A stretch of 64,000 bases of DNA from Thauera humireducens (lineage in GTDB: Bacteria > Pseudomonadota > Gammaproteobacteria > Burkholderiales > Rhodocyclaceae): the NCBI RefSeq assembly GCF_001051995.2, contig NZ_CP014646.1:1550001-1614000 (forward strand), in the 5' to 3' direction. The position numbers and the translations under genes are program-made. The notes under the pieces are model-generated. The model was not told the origin of the DNA. It did not search any database and was given only the letters and a program-made list of their open reading frames with translations. Shown here in pieces: positions 20,149 through 31,115 of this stretch. The first letter of the stretch is position 1, and every line of letters begins with the position of its first letter.

Positions 20149-20691
20149 TCAGCGGATGAAGTCGCGATTGACCTCACGGAACAGCTCGGTGCCGCCGCGC
20201 TGCAACCACTCGAAGGCCACCATCTCGCGCGACACGATCTCGAGGCCGTGGCCGCGCATGCGCTCGAAGGCCAGGTCACGGTTGGCCGGATTGCGCGAGC
20301 CGGAAGCGTCCGCGACGACAAATACCTGCTTGCCCGCCCAGCGCAGATCGAGCGCCGTCTGCTGTACGCAGACATGCGCCTCGGTGCCGCACACGATGAC
20401 CTGCGGACGACGCTCGACTTCGGTGCCCCGCAGGCAACCATCGGCCTGTGCCGAGAAGCACTGCTTGCCGACGTAGCGCGCGTCCGGCGTGACCGCACGC
20501 ACCGACTCCAGCGTACCGCCGATCTTTTCGGGGAAATGCTCGGTCACGACGACCGGCACGCCGACGCGCGCCGCCACCTGCGCCAACCACACACAGTTGG
20601 CCGAAATCTTCTCGCTCTCATGAATGAAGGGCGCGAGCTTCGCCTGCACATCGACGATCAGCAGCACCGAGTTGTCCCGGTTCATCAGCAT
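20149..20691 (-). CDS. Isochorismatase-like cysteine hydrolase (YcaC-related)
   Basis: A 180-aa cysteine hydrolase. The family triad is visible: Asp14 (LLIVDVQ), Lys76 (RYVGKQCFS) and Cys108 (VCGTEAHVCVQ), with the usual cis-peptide region before the Cys. Relatives include YcaC and nicotinamidase-like enzymes; the substrate is not determined. The ATG at 20691 is chosen because an unusually strong TTGAGGAGGAAG site lies just upstream. An in-frame TTG at 20706 would overlap the acetoacetate-CoA ligase gene. It starts 11 bp after that ligase gene and is likely co-transcribed. Confidence 0.87.
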   Translation of the reverse strand: MLMNRDNSVLLIVDVQAKLAPFIHESEKISANCVWLAQVAARVGVPVVVTEHFPEKIGGTLESVRAVTPDARYVGKQCFSAQADGCLRGTEVERRPQVIVCGTEAHVCVQQTALDLRWAGKQVFVVADASGSRNPANRDLAFERMRGHGLEIVSREMVAFEWLQRGGTELFREVNRDFIR

Positions 20692-20702
20692 GGTCTTCCT
20701 CC

Positions 20703-22691
<1,989 letters not shown>

Positions 22692-22771
22692 GATGTCTCC
22701 TCACCATCAATCGAAGGTTCTATCTGTGCTGGCGGCGCTACGTTTTCTAGTTCTCGGCCGCCGTGACCGGT

Positions 22772-23191
22772 TCAGCCGGCCGCGTTGTCGAACAGACCGC
22801 GGATGGCGTCGGGCAACGGGGCCGACTTGCCGGTGCGGTTATCCATCCACACCGTCTTTGCCGCCCCTTCGGCGTAGAGCTTTTCATCGCCTTCGACGAA
22901 CAGCTCGTACCAGGTCATCACGCTCGTGCGCCCGGGCTCGCCCGCGTACATCTTGATCAATACGGTCGCAGGATAATTCACCGGCGACAGGAAGGTGCAA
23001 CTGGCGTTGATGATCACCGGCCCGGTCGGTTCTTCCGGACTGACGCGGAAGCCCATCTGCTCGATCCATTCGCAGCGGGCTTGCTCGAAGTAGCGGAAGT
23101 ACACCGTGTTATTGACGTGTCCATACGCGTCCATGTCGCCCCAACGCACCGACATGCGCGTGGTGTAGATGAGTTTCGCCCCTTCCTTCAT
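22772..23191 (-). CDS. Acyl-CoA thioesterase, 4-hydroxybenzoyl-CoA thioesterase-like
   Basis: A 139-aa single hotdog-fold thioesterase. The active-site segment WGDMDAYGHVNNTVYFRYFE (17-36) is the classic 4HBT/YbgC-like signature with the catalytic Asp and the following helix. It would hydrolyse an acyl-CoA; chain length is unknown. It lies upstream of the acetoacetate-CoA ligase gene and is divergent from the ETF-QO gene, which suggests a shared acyl-CoA metabolism context. Confidence 0.87.
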   Translation of the reverse strand: MKEGAKLIYTTRMSVRWGDMDAYGHVNNTVYFRYFEQARCEWIEQMGFRVSPEEPTGPVIINASCTFLSPVNYPATVLIKMYAGEPGRTSVMTWYELFVEGDEKLYAEGAAKTVWMDNRTGKSAPLPDAIRGLFDNAAG

Positions 23192-23340
23192 GCGACTGTC
23201 TCCTATTGTTTGTTTGGCGGGCTAATGTAACATACGCACCCGTATGTTGTGCACGGTCGGTGCCTGAGGCCCGCGACCGTTTAAACTCAGCCATTCTAAG
23301 GCTCTACGAAGAATCGCACCGTCGGGAACAGGAGAACAGG

Positions 23341-24978
23341 ATGGAACGTGAATCGATGGAATTCGACGTGCTGATCGTCGGCGGCGGCCCTGCGGGGCTG
23401 TCGGCGGCGATCCGCTTGAAGCAGCTGGCCGCGGAGAAGGGCCAGGAGATCTCGGTGTGCCTGATCGAGAAGGCGGCCGAGATCGGTGCGCACATCCTGT
23501 CGGGCGCGGTGATGGACCCGCAGGCGCTCACCGAGCTGATCCCCGACTGGAAGGAACGGGGCGCCCCGCTCAAGACCGCGGTCACCGAGGACAAGGTGCT
23601 GTTCCTGACCGAGACCGGCGCGCGCCAGGCCCCGAACGGGCTGCTGCCCGACTGCCTGGTGAACCACGGCAACTACATCGTGCGCCTGGGCAACGTGGTG
23701 AAGTGGCTGGGCGAGCAGGCCGAGGCGCTGGGCGTGGAGGTCTATCCGGGCTTTGCCGGCGCCGAGATCCTGTTCGACGAGGCGGGCGCGGTGAAGGGCG
23801 TCGCCACCGGCGACATGGGCCTGAACCGTGACGGCACGCCGGGTCCGCACCACCAGCCGGGCATGGAGCTGCACGCCAAGTACACGCTGTTCGCCGAAGG
23901 CTGTCGCGGCCACCTGGGCAAGCAGCTCGAGGCCCGCTACACACTGCGCGAAGGTGCCGACCCGCAGACCTACGGCATCGGCATCAAGGAGCTGTGGGAA
24001 GTGAAGCCCGAACACCATCGCCCGGGCCTGGTGGTGCACACGGCGGGCTGGCCGATGGACACCGCCACCTACGGCGGCGGCTTCGTCTATCACCTCGAGG
24101 ACAACCTGGTGGCGGTGGGCTACGTGGTCGGGCTCAACTACAGCAACCCGCATCTGTCGCCCTTCGAGGAGATGCAGCGCTACAAGACCCACCCCGAGAT
24201 CCGCAAGTATCTCGACGGTGGCAAGCGCCTGGCCTATGGTGCGCGCGCGATCGCCGCGGGCGGCCTGCAGAGCCTGCCGCGGCTGATCTTCCCGGGCGGC
24301 GGCCTAATCGGCGACGACGCCGGTTTCCTCAACGCTGCGCGCATCAAGGGCAGCCACGCCGCGATCAAGTCGGGCATGCTCGCGGCCGAGGCCGCCTTCG
24401 AAGCGCTCGCGCAGCAGCGCCAGCGCGACGCGCTGACCGCTTACCCGGCGGCCTTCCGCGACTCCTGGCTGTACGCCGAGCTGCACAAGACGCGCAACTT
24501 CAAGCCCTACATGAAGAAGGGCCTGTACCTCGGCTCGCTGCTGTTTGGCATCGACCAGGTGCTGTTCAAGGGCAAGGTGCCCTGGACGCTGCGCAACACG
24601 GCCGACCACACCGCGCTCAAGCCCGCGGCCGAGTGCGCGAAGATCGACTACCCGAAGCCCGATGGCGTGCTGACCTTCGACCGGCTCTCGTCGGTGTTCC
24701 TGTCGAACACCAACCACGAGGAGGAGCAGCCCTGCCACCTGCAGTTGAAGGACGCGGGCACGCCGATCGCGATCAACCTCGCGCGCTACGACGCCCCCGA
24801 GCAGCGCTACTGCCCGGCCGGGGTGTACGAGATCGTGCACGAAGAGGCCGGCCCGCGCCTGCAGATCAACGCGCAGAACTGCGTGCACTGCAAGACCTGC
24901 GACATCAAGGACCCGACGCAGAACATCAACTGGGTCGTCCCGCAAGGTGGCGAAGGGCCGATCTACCAGGGCATGTAA
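23341..24978 (+). CDS. Electron transfer flavoprotein-ubiquinone oxidoreductase
   Basis: A 545-aa inner-membrane-associated flavoprotein that passes electrons from ETF to ubiquinone, linking acyl-CoA dehydrogenases to respiration. The FAD-binding GGGPAGLSAA is near the N-terminus, and the C-terminal [4Fe-4S] ligands are Cys491 (YCPAGVYE) and Cys514, Cys517 and Cys520 (NCVHCKTCDIKDP). The length is typical of bacterial ETF-QO. The ATG at 23341 is chosen because AGGAGAACAGG precedes it; the frame extends 45 codons further upstream without conserved features. A clear terminator follows at 25005. Confidence 0.95.
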   Translation: MERESMEFDVLIVGGGPAGLSAAIRLKQLAAEKGQEISVCLIEKAAEIGAHILSGAVMDPQALTELIPDWKERGAPLKTAVTEDKVLFLTETGARQAPNGLLPDCLVNHGNYIVRLGNVVKWLGEQAEALGVEVYPGFAGAEILFDEAGAVKGVATGDMGLNRDGTPGPHHQPGMELHAKYTLFAEGCRGHLGKQLEARYTLREGADPQTYGIGIKELWEVKPEHHRPGLVVHTAGWPMDTATYGGGFVYHLEDNLVAVGYVVGLNYSNPHLSPFEEMQRYKTHPEIRKYLDGGKRLAYGARAIAAGGLQSLPRLIFPGGGLIGDDAGFLNAARIKGSHAAIKSGMLAAEAAFEALAQQRQRDALTAYPAAFRDSWLYAELHKTRNFKPYMKKGLYLGSLLFGIDQVLFKGKVPWTLRNTADHTALKPAAECAKIDYPKPDGVLTFDRLSSVFLSNTNHEEEQPCHLQLKDAGTPIAINLARYDAPEQRYCPAGVYEIVHEEAGPRLQINAQNCVHCKTCDIKDPTQNINWVVPQGGEGPIYQGM

Positions 24979-25004
24979 TCCCCCTCCGATTGTTCATCGG
25001 ACTG

Positions 25005-25045
25005 AAAAGCCTCACGGAGCCGAATCGGTACCGTGGGGCTTTTTG
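25005..25045 (+). terminator. Rho-independent terminator after ETF-QO
   Basis: AAAAGCCTCACGG (25005-25017) pairs with CCGTGGGGCTTTT (from 25031) apart from a small internal mismatch, followed by a T-run. The near-symmetrical A/T tails let it work in both directions between ETF-QO and the convergent copper receptor gene. Confidence 0.85.
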
Positions 25046-25093
25046 CTGTACTGCAACAGCGCGCCAGTGAGGTAGCCACGCTGCTTGCTCAGC

Positions 25094-27076
25094 TCAATCG
25101 AGCGCGACTTGCGCCTTCAGCCAGAAAGTGCGGCCGGGTTCGTTGATGCGGTAAGTGGTCACGGCCCCGCCGGCGAAATCCCAACCGCCCTTGCCAAGGT
25201 GCTCGCTGTAGTTCCGATCAAAGACGTTGTCCACGCCGGCGGTCAGCAGCGTAACCTTGTTCGGGCGCCAGCCGGCATTGAGCGACAGGGTCGCAAAGCC
25301 GCCGGTTGGCCCGAGATCCTGACCGTTCGCAACGATGTTCCCGGAACCGACGTCATAGCGATTCTGGCGCGACACCATGCGCAGCATTGCGCCGTAAGAG
25401 AAGCGCCGGTCGTCGTACTCCAGCGCCAGCCTGGCCTCGAGCGGCGGTTGCTGCGCCAGCGCTTTGCTGTCCGTATCGTTGCTTCCACGTACCCAGGCCA
25501 GGGTGCCGACAGCCTTCCAGTTCGGAGCAAAGCGCCAGGTCACGTCGCCCTCGAGACCATAGACCGTTGCGTCGATATTGCGGACCTGGGCACTCGTCGA
25601 GGTCACCCAACGCAAGAGGATGTAATCATCCACCTTGCCGTAGAACCCCGACACCGAAGCAGACCAAGGTCCTGCACTCCAGTTGGCACCGACATCGAGC
25701 TGCGTGGTCTTCTCCGGCTGCAGTATGTCGAAACGCTCGCCGCCTGCCGGGGTGGCGCGCATGAACTCCCAGAAGTCGGGGAAGCGCTCGACATAGCCCA
25801 CGCCGGCGTACCACGTGCCCGCGCCAGCACCGAAGTCGGCCTCGTATCGTCCGAACCCGCTCTGCAGCGTCTTGTCGACGCTCACCCCCCGCGTCAGGGA
25901 GGTCGGACGGTAGTCTCGTGCCTCGTGGTCATCCACGCGCAATCCACCGACGATGCGGCGGGCGTCGTCGATCGCATAGCTCGCCTCGCCGAAGACACCT
26001 TGGCGCTCGAAGCCGATGTCCTTCTGCCAGGGCTGGTTACGATAGTTCACACCATTCCGCGTACGGTGTTGGTCATCACGCACATCGGCGCCCAAGGTGA
26101 CCAGCCATCGCTCACTCGGGGCAAGGGCAACCGCGGCGCGCGCGCCAGTCGTCTTCCGATCAGGGTTGTTGAGCATCCGCATGCCCCGGTTGGACCGCAG
26201 GCTGAAGTTGTCCATCACGTGATCGATGTAGCTGTAATAGGCATGTGCCTCGACCTTGCGGACAAGGGATGAGATGTTCCGCTTCTCGAAGCGCAGGCCC
26301 GCGTGCTCGCGCTCGAACCTCACGCCATCCATCGCGCGGTCGGCATATGCAGCCTCACCATCGCTGCGACCGAAATTGAGTTCCAGCAGCGTGTTGTCAT
26401 CCGGCGTCCAGCCAAGCGCCCCCGTCGTGCTCCAGCGCGTATAGAACGAGTGCACCTCGTTCCCGTCGCCATCCTCGTAATTGTTGCTGTCGGAGCGGGT
26501 CGCGCCAATTCGTGCATAGAAGTCGGGATTGCCGGCCTTGGCATCGATTACCTGGTCGTTGCGTCCCCAACTACCGAGGGTGACGCTGCCGTTGGCACTC
26601 CAACCGCCGTCCGCCATTCGCTGCGAATCGCGTTCGAAGAGGACGACGCCTGCAGAGTTTCCAGCCCCGTAGAGCACGGTCTGCGGCCCCTTGAGGACCG
26701 TGACGGAATCGAAGGACTCCGGATACACATAGGCGGTGGGTGGGTCCATCCGCCCGCCGCAGCCGCCATGTATCTCCTGTCCATCCTGCAAGATTCCAAG
26801 GCGGGACCCGGCCATACCGCGGAAGACGGGGTCGCCATCGGCCCCGCCCTTACGGATCACTGAGAAACCCGGGATGCTCTTGAGCATGTCCGCCCCATCA
26901 TGGGCGGGCAGTGGTTGCCGCGGCGCCTTTGGATCGGTCGTCACCGTCAATGGCGCCGAGGCGACGGGCGCAGTCACCACGACACTGTCGAGCCGCGTAT
27001 CGACGTCTTGTGCCAGCGCGGGCAAGGCGAGCGAGATTGCCACGGCAAGCGGCAGTTGCTTGAAGCTGTGTTTCAT
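25094..27076 (-). CDS. TonB-dependent copper receptor (NosA/OprC type)
   Basis: A 660-aa outer-membrane receptor. A signal peptide (about 1-22, ending ALAQ), a TonB-box-like DSVVVTAP (about 29-37), an N-terminal plug domain with the copper-receptor signature GGCGGRMDPPTAYVYPES, and a 22-strand-type barrel ending in FWLKAQVALD are visible. This matches the OprC/NosA subfamily, which imports copper and in denitrifiers supports assembly of nitrous oxide reductase. It is last in a three-gene minus-strand copper cluster with a PCu(A)C chaperone and a DUF2946 protein; 175 bp separate it from the chaperone gene, so it may have its own promoter. Confidence 0.92.
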   Translation of the reverse strand: MKHSFKQLPLAVAISLALPALAQDVDTRLDSVVVTAPVASAPLTVTTDPKAPRQPLPAHDGADMLKSIPGFSVIRKGGADGDPVFRGMAGSRLGILQDGQEIHGGCGGRMDPPTAYVYPESFDSVTVLKGPQTVLYGAGNSAGVVLFERDSQRMADGGWSANGSVTLGSWGRNDQVIDAKAGNPDFYARIGATRSDSNNYEDGDGNEVHSFYTRWSTTGALGWTPDDNTLLELNFGRSDGEAAYADRAMDGVRFEREHAGLRFEKRNISSLVRKVEAHAYYSYIDHVMDNFSLRSNRGMRMLNNPDRKTTGARAAVALAPSERWLVTLGADVRDDQHRTRNGVNYRNQPWQKDIGFERQGVFGEASYAIDDARRIVGGLRVDDHEARDYRPTSLTRGVSVDKTLQSGFGRYEADFGAGAGTWYAGVGYVERFPDFWEFMRATPAGGERFDILQPEKTTQLDVGANWSAGPWSASVSGFYGKVDDYILLRWVTSTSAQVRNIDATVYGLEGDVTWRFAPNWKAVGTLAWVRGSNDTDSKALAQQPPLEARLALEYDDRRFSYGAMLRMVSRQNRYDVGSGNIVANGQDLGPTGGFATLSLNAGWRPNKVTLLTAGVDNVFDRNYSEHLGKGGWDFAGGAVTTYRINEPGRTFWLKAQVALD

Positions 27077-27251
27077 GAATTGGATCTCTTCAGATGTCTG
27101 ATTGCCTCATGGCTCGGCGGAATTCAGGCGCAGCCGAGCCCGCCGCGGCCCGATCCGGACCGCGGTCTATGGCGAATTCTTGAGGGAGGATGGTCGTGCC
27201 AGCGTCGGCTCAATCCAGCCGACCGGGAAGCACGACCGCCAGGCGGGCGGT

Positions 27252-27716
27252 TTAGTGCTTGCCGTGCTGCATCTGCATGCCACCCGCCGCGGCGTTCAGC
27301 GGACGCACCGGTGCCTTGAGCTCGATCGTCTCCCGAGCGCCATCGGCGGTCTCGACGACGATGGTCACGGGCACCTCATCGCCCTCCTTCACCTGCTGCT
27401 TGAGATCCAGCAGCATCACGTGATAGCCGCCGGGCTTGAGTTCGACGGTCTTGCCCGCCGGAAGATCGAGGCCGGGGATGGCGTTCATCTTCATGACGTT
27501 GCCGTCCATGACCATCTCGTGAACCTCGGCGACGCCAGCCACGGGCGAAGCGGCCGAAACGAGTCGCGCATCGCGGTCGGAGGTGAGCCTCATGAAAGCG
27601 CCGGTAGCCTTCTGCTGTGGAACGGTGGCACGCACCCATGCATCGGCCACGGTGACGTCGGCGAATGCCGGCAGGGAGCCCAGGGTAAAGGCGAGAGCAA
27701 GAACAAGCTTTTTCAT
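27252..27716 (-). CDS. Periplasmic copper chaperone PCu(A)C
   Basis: A 154-aa exported protein: signal peptide (about 1-19, ending AFA) and a PCu(A)C cupredoxin-like domain. The Cu(I) motif fits the family consensus H-x10-M-x21-H-x-M exactly, with His66, Met77, His99 and Met101. The C-terminus adds a Met/His tail (GGMQMQHGKH) that may give further copper binding. Such proteins deliver Cu(I) to cytochrome oxidase CuA or other periplasmic cuproenzymes. The start is set at the ATG at 27716, which begins a good signal peptide. It lies between the DUF2946 gene and the copper receptor gene. Confidence 0.93.
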   Translation of the reverse strand: MKKLVLALAFTLGSLPAFADVTVADAWVRATVPQQKATGAFMRLTSDRDARLVSAASPVAGVAEVHEMVMDGNVMKMNAIPGLDLPAGKTVELKPGGYHVMLLDLKQQVKEGDEVPVTIVVETADGARETIELKAPVRPLNAAAGGMQMQHGKH

Positions 27717-27835
27717 AGTGGGAATCCTCGAACGATACTGATGAGAGTCGACATGCCATCTGGACAGACGGCGAAACGGCTTGAGCAGATTCGAATCCGT
27801 TCGGCACGGGGAAACACTCCGCGCCGGCGGATCGT

Positions 27836-28255
27836 TCAGAGGAGCGCGGGCGGTGCGCGCGGGCGGGACGGCGACCACGCAAAGAGCGTGCGCGGCGCGG
27901 AGAAGAACAGCGGCGGCAGTAGATCCGCCCCCGTTGCGACGGTCATCGAGGGCGTTGCCTCGAATCCGGGGAGGGCCACACTACCCGCATGGGTGAAGCA
28001 ATACGGACAGGCCGAGAGAGACAGGTCGGACGGATCGCCATCGGCATTTCCGGCATCGGGCAGACCCGGTCCAGCGTACATGGCCGCCTCGGCGCCCGTC
28101 AGTACAATCTGATGAACGCCGCTTGCCGAACAGATGTCCAGCAGCAAGGCCTGCTCGCCCGAAGCCATCGCACGACTCACGCTCGGCGCCAGCGCACTGA
28201 TCAGCATCGCGAAGATCGCGAGCCAGGCGTGAAGGCGTTTGCGGAAGCGGAACAT
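27836..28255 (-). CDS. DUF2946 family protein in copper cluster
   Basis: A 139-aa protein with an N-terminal hydrophobic signal or anchor segment (about 8-30) and the DUF2946 hallmark ACPYCFTHAG, a CxxC-x-x-H potential metal site. The family is usually encoded next to TonB-dependent copper receptors and PCu(A)C, as here, so a role in periplasmic copper handling is likely but unproven. An upstream GTG at 28270 could extend it by five residues; neither start has a convincing ribosome site. Confidence 0.78.
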   Translation of the reverse strand: MFRFRKRLHAWLAIFAMLISALAPSVSRAMASGEQALLLDICSASGVHQIVLTGAEAAMYAGPGLPDAGNADGDPSDLSLSACPYCFTHAGSVALPGFEATPSMTVATGADLLPPLFFSAPRTLFAWSPSRPRAPPALL

Positions 28256-28297
28256 GGGCAGCGTCGGCACAAGAAGAGGAATGATGCGCCGCGAATT

Positions 28298-29644
28298 TTA
28301 CCCGAATGCTCCGCGCCTAACTTGATCCTCGTCAGGAGTGCGCCCCGGCACGGCAATCCTCCGCCATCCTTGCGGCTGTTCGAGCCAGGTCACGAAGGCC
28401 TCGACCGGCATGGCGCGGGCGAACAGATAGCCCTGCAGGTGATCACAGTCGAGTGCCGTCAGAATCGCTGCGGTGGGCTCGTCCTCGACGCCTTCGGCGG
28501 TGACCGAGATCCCCAGCCGGTGGGACAGTTCGATGATCGACGCGGCAATCTCCCTGTCCTTCTCCGAGCGTGCGATGTCCTGGATGAAACTCCGATCGAT
28601 CTTGAGCTCCTGAACAGACAGTTGCTGGAGGCGGCTCATGCTCGAGAAACCGGTGCCGAAATCATCGATCGAGAGGCTGATCCCGAGTGTCCGCAGGCGA
28701 TGCAAGACGTCCGTCACACCTTCGCCGTTGCGCTCCTCGATCATGCCCGTCTCGGTAATCTCCAGGCACAATTGTCGAGCGTCGATGCCCCAGGTCGCCA
28801 GCGCCTGACCGACCAGATCCGGTACCTCGGCATCATAGAGATCGGAGGCTGACAGATTGATCGACAAGGTGATCACGACACCCGCCTCGCGCAGCGAATG
28901 GAGCGTATGCGCTGCCCGCTGGAACAGCCAGCGATTGAAGAGGTGGCGCATGCCCATGCGATCAATCAGGCTAATGATCACTGGAGCCGGTACCCAATCA
29001 TCCGGCAATCGTTGCCAGCGTAGCAGCCCCTCGGCTGCATCGCACTTGCCCGCCTGCGGGCGCACCTTCGGCTGCAGATGCAGTTCGAGCCTGTTGTCGC
29101 CGGCAAAGCACGCCCGCAGTTCGCGCTCCAGTTGCGCCAACCGGGGCGACACCTGCTCCATCCCCGGATCGTAGATCTGCCCGCCGAGATTTGCCTGCGC
29201 GGCCGCAAGTGCGGCGATACGGGCCGACTGAACCAGGTGCAGCGGGTTCTCGCCATGCTCGGGCGCCATCGACGCGCCGCAGGTAAGAGGCACTTCTACC
29301 TCGAGCCCTTCCAGCACCACCGGATGGGCGTTGAAGGCCTGGCCGATCTTCATCATCGCCAGGGTCAACACTGCCGCGCTCTGCAAACCGGGCAGCACGA
29401 GCAGCCACTCGCGCCGCTCGCCGCCAAACAGCATGTCCTGCTTGCGCAGCAGACGCCTTAGGCGTTCAGCGACTTCGGCCTCGAGTTTGTGGCCACGCTC
29501 CAGCGACAGGCGACAGAGCGCAACGTCGGGCAGCACCGTGACACAGAGCACGCCGACCCCGGTTCCGTTAGCGCGCGCTTCAGACAGCCGGTCCGAGATC
29601 TCGGTCAGGGCAGACAGCAGGCCACGCGGCGTTCCATGCACCAT
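28298..29644 (-). CDS. EAL-domain protein with degenerate GGDEF
   Basis: A 448-aa cytoplasmic protein. Residues about 15-150 look like a degenerate GGDEF domain in which the motif is replaced by GGERREW (74-80), so no cyclase activity is expected. The EAL phosphodiesterase domain (about 170-430) has EGL at 205-207 in place of EAL but keeps the other catalytic parts: SINLSASDL, CLEITETG, IDDFGTGFSSM (327-335 region), ELKIDRSF and TAEGVED. It is therefore probably an active c-di-GMP phosphodiesterase. It starts 4 bp after the HD-GYP gene on the same strand, implying co-translation. The start is ATG 29644, not the upstream in-frame TTG. Confidence 0.87.
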   Translation of the reverse strand: MVHGTPRGLLSALTEISDRLSEARANGTGVGVLCVTVLPDVALCRLSLERGHKLEAEVAERLRRLLRKQDMLFGGERREWLLVLPGLQSAAVLTLAMMKIGQAFNAHPVVLEGLEVEVPLTCGASMAPEHGENPLHLVQSARIAALAAAQANLGGQIYDPGMEQVSPRLAQLERELRACFAGDNRLELHLQPKVRPQAGKCDAAEGLLRWQRLPDDWVPAPVIISLIDRMGMRHLFNRWLFQRAAHTLHSLREAGVVITLSINLSASDLYDAEVPDLVGQALATWGIDARQLCLEITETGMIEERNGEGVTDVLHRLRTLGISLSIDDFGTGFSSMSRLQQLSVQELKIDRSFIQDIARSEKDREIAASIIELSHRLGISVTAEGVEDEPTAAILTALDCDHLQGYLFARAMPVEAFVTWLEQPQGWRRIAVPGRTPDEDQVRRGAFG

Positions 29645-29648
29645 CGCG

Positions 29649-30974
29649 TTACCCCAGGTAGAAATCGTTCGGATCGATCCCGTAGGCATTGGGCGGCAAA
29701 GCCCGCTGGATGCGGTAGGTCTCCCCCGTCGGCGTCTGCGGCAACATCAATAGATCAAGGGTACGCGCGAAGCGCTCCACCGACTTGTCGGGCGCCAGCA
29801 GGACGAGAACGCGCGGCTGCAGGCGCCGCACCTGGTTCTGCTGAATCACCACGGCAATCTCGCCGGAGTTGAGCTCGACCAACGTCCCGATCGGATAAAG
29901 TCCGATGCACTGCAGGAACTGGTCGATCAGCGCATCGCGGAAGCGGGTGTTGCGCAGCCGATTCAACTCCTCCATCGCGCTCTGGCTCGACACCGCGGCG
30001 CAGTACACCCGGTCGCGCGTCATCGCGCAGTAGGTGTCGACGAGACCCGCCATTTCGGCGCCGAGCGAAATGCCCTTCCCCTTCAGACCTCGCGGATAAC
30101 CCGTGCCATCGAAACGTTCGTGGTGGGCCGCGATGATGCTGAGCACCTCCGGATCGAAGCCTTCCCGCCTGTTCAACATGGCAAGGGTATGCGCGACGTG
30201 TTCCCGCACATGCTCGAACTCGCGCTCATCCAGCGGTCCGGCCTTGGCGAGGATCTCGTAGTCGATCTGCACCTTGCCGATATCCTGAAGCAGCCCCGCA
30301 AGGCCGAGCTTGCGCACCAGGTTCGCATCCATGCCGACGAAGCGGGCGAACACCATCAGATGGACGGAGGCATTCACCGCATGGTCGTAGGTGTACTGAT
30401 CGGCGCGCTTGAGGCGCGTCAGCCACATCAGGGCGTCCGGGTTTCGCTCGACGCCTGCCGCCATCTCACCAACCAGGCCCTCCACGCGATCGACGTCGAC
30501 CGATCCGCCGGCCTCGATCGCCCGCTGAGTCTCCCGGAGGGCACGATAGACGTCGTCGACGATCGGTGCCGAATAGCGCAGTTCGGAGTCGAGCGGGCTA
30601 CGGCCATCGACCGGGCTCAGTCGCGGAACTGTCGGATGGCGCTGTGTGTGGATCCGGCCCTTGAAGCTGCGCGCGATTTTGAGGAATCGCTCAGCCTCGA
30701 CGCGGCACTCCGGTTCGCTGGGATGGATGCGCGGACTGGCATCCACATCACGCGGTGAATCTCCGTCATCGACAACGGGCGCGCGATACTGCTCGCCGAC
30801 CGAAAGGCTGCGGTCGATCATCACGTTCTGACACCACGCCTGCAGCGCGGCGAGCTGCGCCTCCTCCTCGATCAGGAAACCCTGAATCAGGAATGGCGTC
30901 CCCAGCCACGGACGATCAAGATCGGCGACGAACATGCCGATTTTCAGGTCGCGCGTCGGAATCGTGTTCAGCAA
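29649..30974 (-). CDS. HD-GYP domain protein with DUF3391-like N-terminus, degenerate HD
   Basis: A 441-aa protein. The N-terminal segment (about 1-130) resembles the DUF3391 module often preceding HD-GYP domains. The HD-GYP domain follows: His198 (DHAVNAS), then LLQDIGK where the usual HD pair is Gln230-Asp231, His259, His284-His285 in HHERFDGTGYP. The codon is CAG on the minus strand, so the His-to-Gln change is real in this sequence. Loss of this metal ligand may abolish phosphodiesterase activity or change metal number. The frame opens with TTG (30974) preceded by GGAG; no nearer ATG fits the family. It is coupled to the EAL gene downstream. Confidence 0.85.
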   Translation of the reverse strand: MLNTIPTRDLKIGMFVADLDRPWLGTPFLIQGFLIEEEAQLAALQAWCQNVMIDRSLSVGEQYRAPVVDDGDSPRDVDASPRIHPSEPECRVEAERFLKIARSFKGRIHTQRHPTVPRLSPVDGRSPLDSELRYSAPIVDDVYRALRETQRAIEAGGSVDVDRVEGLVGEMAAGVERNPDALMWLTRLKRADQYTYDHAVNASVHLMVFARFVGMDANLVRKLGLAGLLQDIGKVQIDYEILAKAGPLDEREFEHVREHVAHTLAMLNRREGFDPEVLSIIAAHHERFDGTGYPRGLKGKGISLGAEMAGLVDTYCAMTRDRVYCAAVSSQSAMEELNRLRNTRFRDALIDQFLQCIGLYPIGTLVELNSGEIAVVIQQNQVRRLQPRVLVLLAPDKSVERFARTLDLLMLPQTPTGETYRIQRALPPNAYGIDPNDFYLG

Positions 30975-31046
30975 ACCGGAACTCCGTCTGCGAACCTTTC
31001 AGGCCCGCCCAATCATTCAAACGATCGAGGTCAGAAACGGAATACC

Positions 31047-31079
31047 GCGCCGGTTCGCCCACTTCGGGCAAACCGGCGC
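31047..31079. repeat. Strong inverted repeat downstream of purL
   Basis: GCGCCGGTT and AACCGGCGC arms plus an inner GCCC/GGGC make a long GC-rich stem with a 5-nt loop, 37 bp after the purL stop. There is no T-run on either side, so it may stabilise the purL mRNA end or be a dispersed palindrome rather than a classic terminator. Confidence 0.55.
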
Positions 31080-31115
31080 TCGGAGACAGCCTTTAGTGTC
31101 GTCCGTAGTGCAAGC

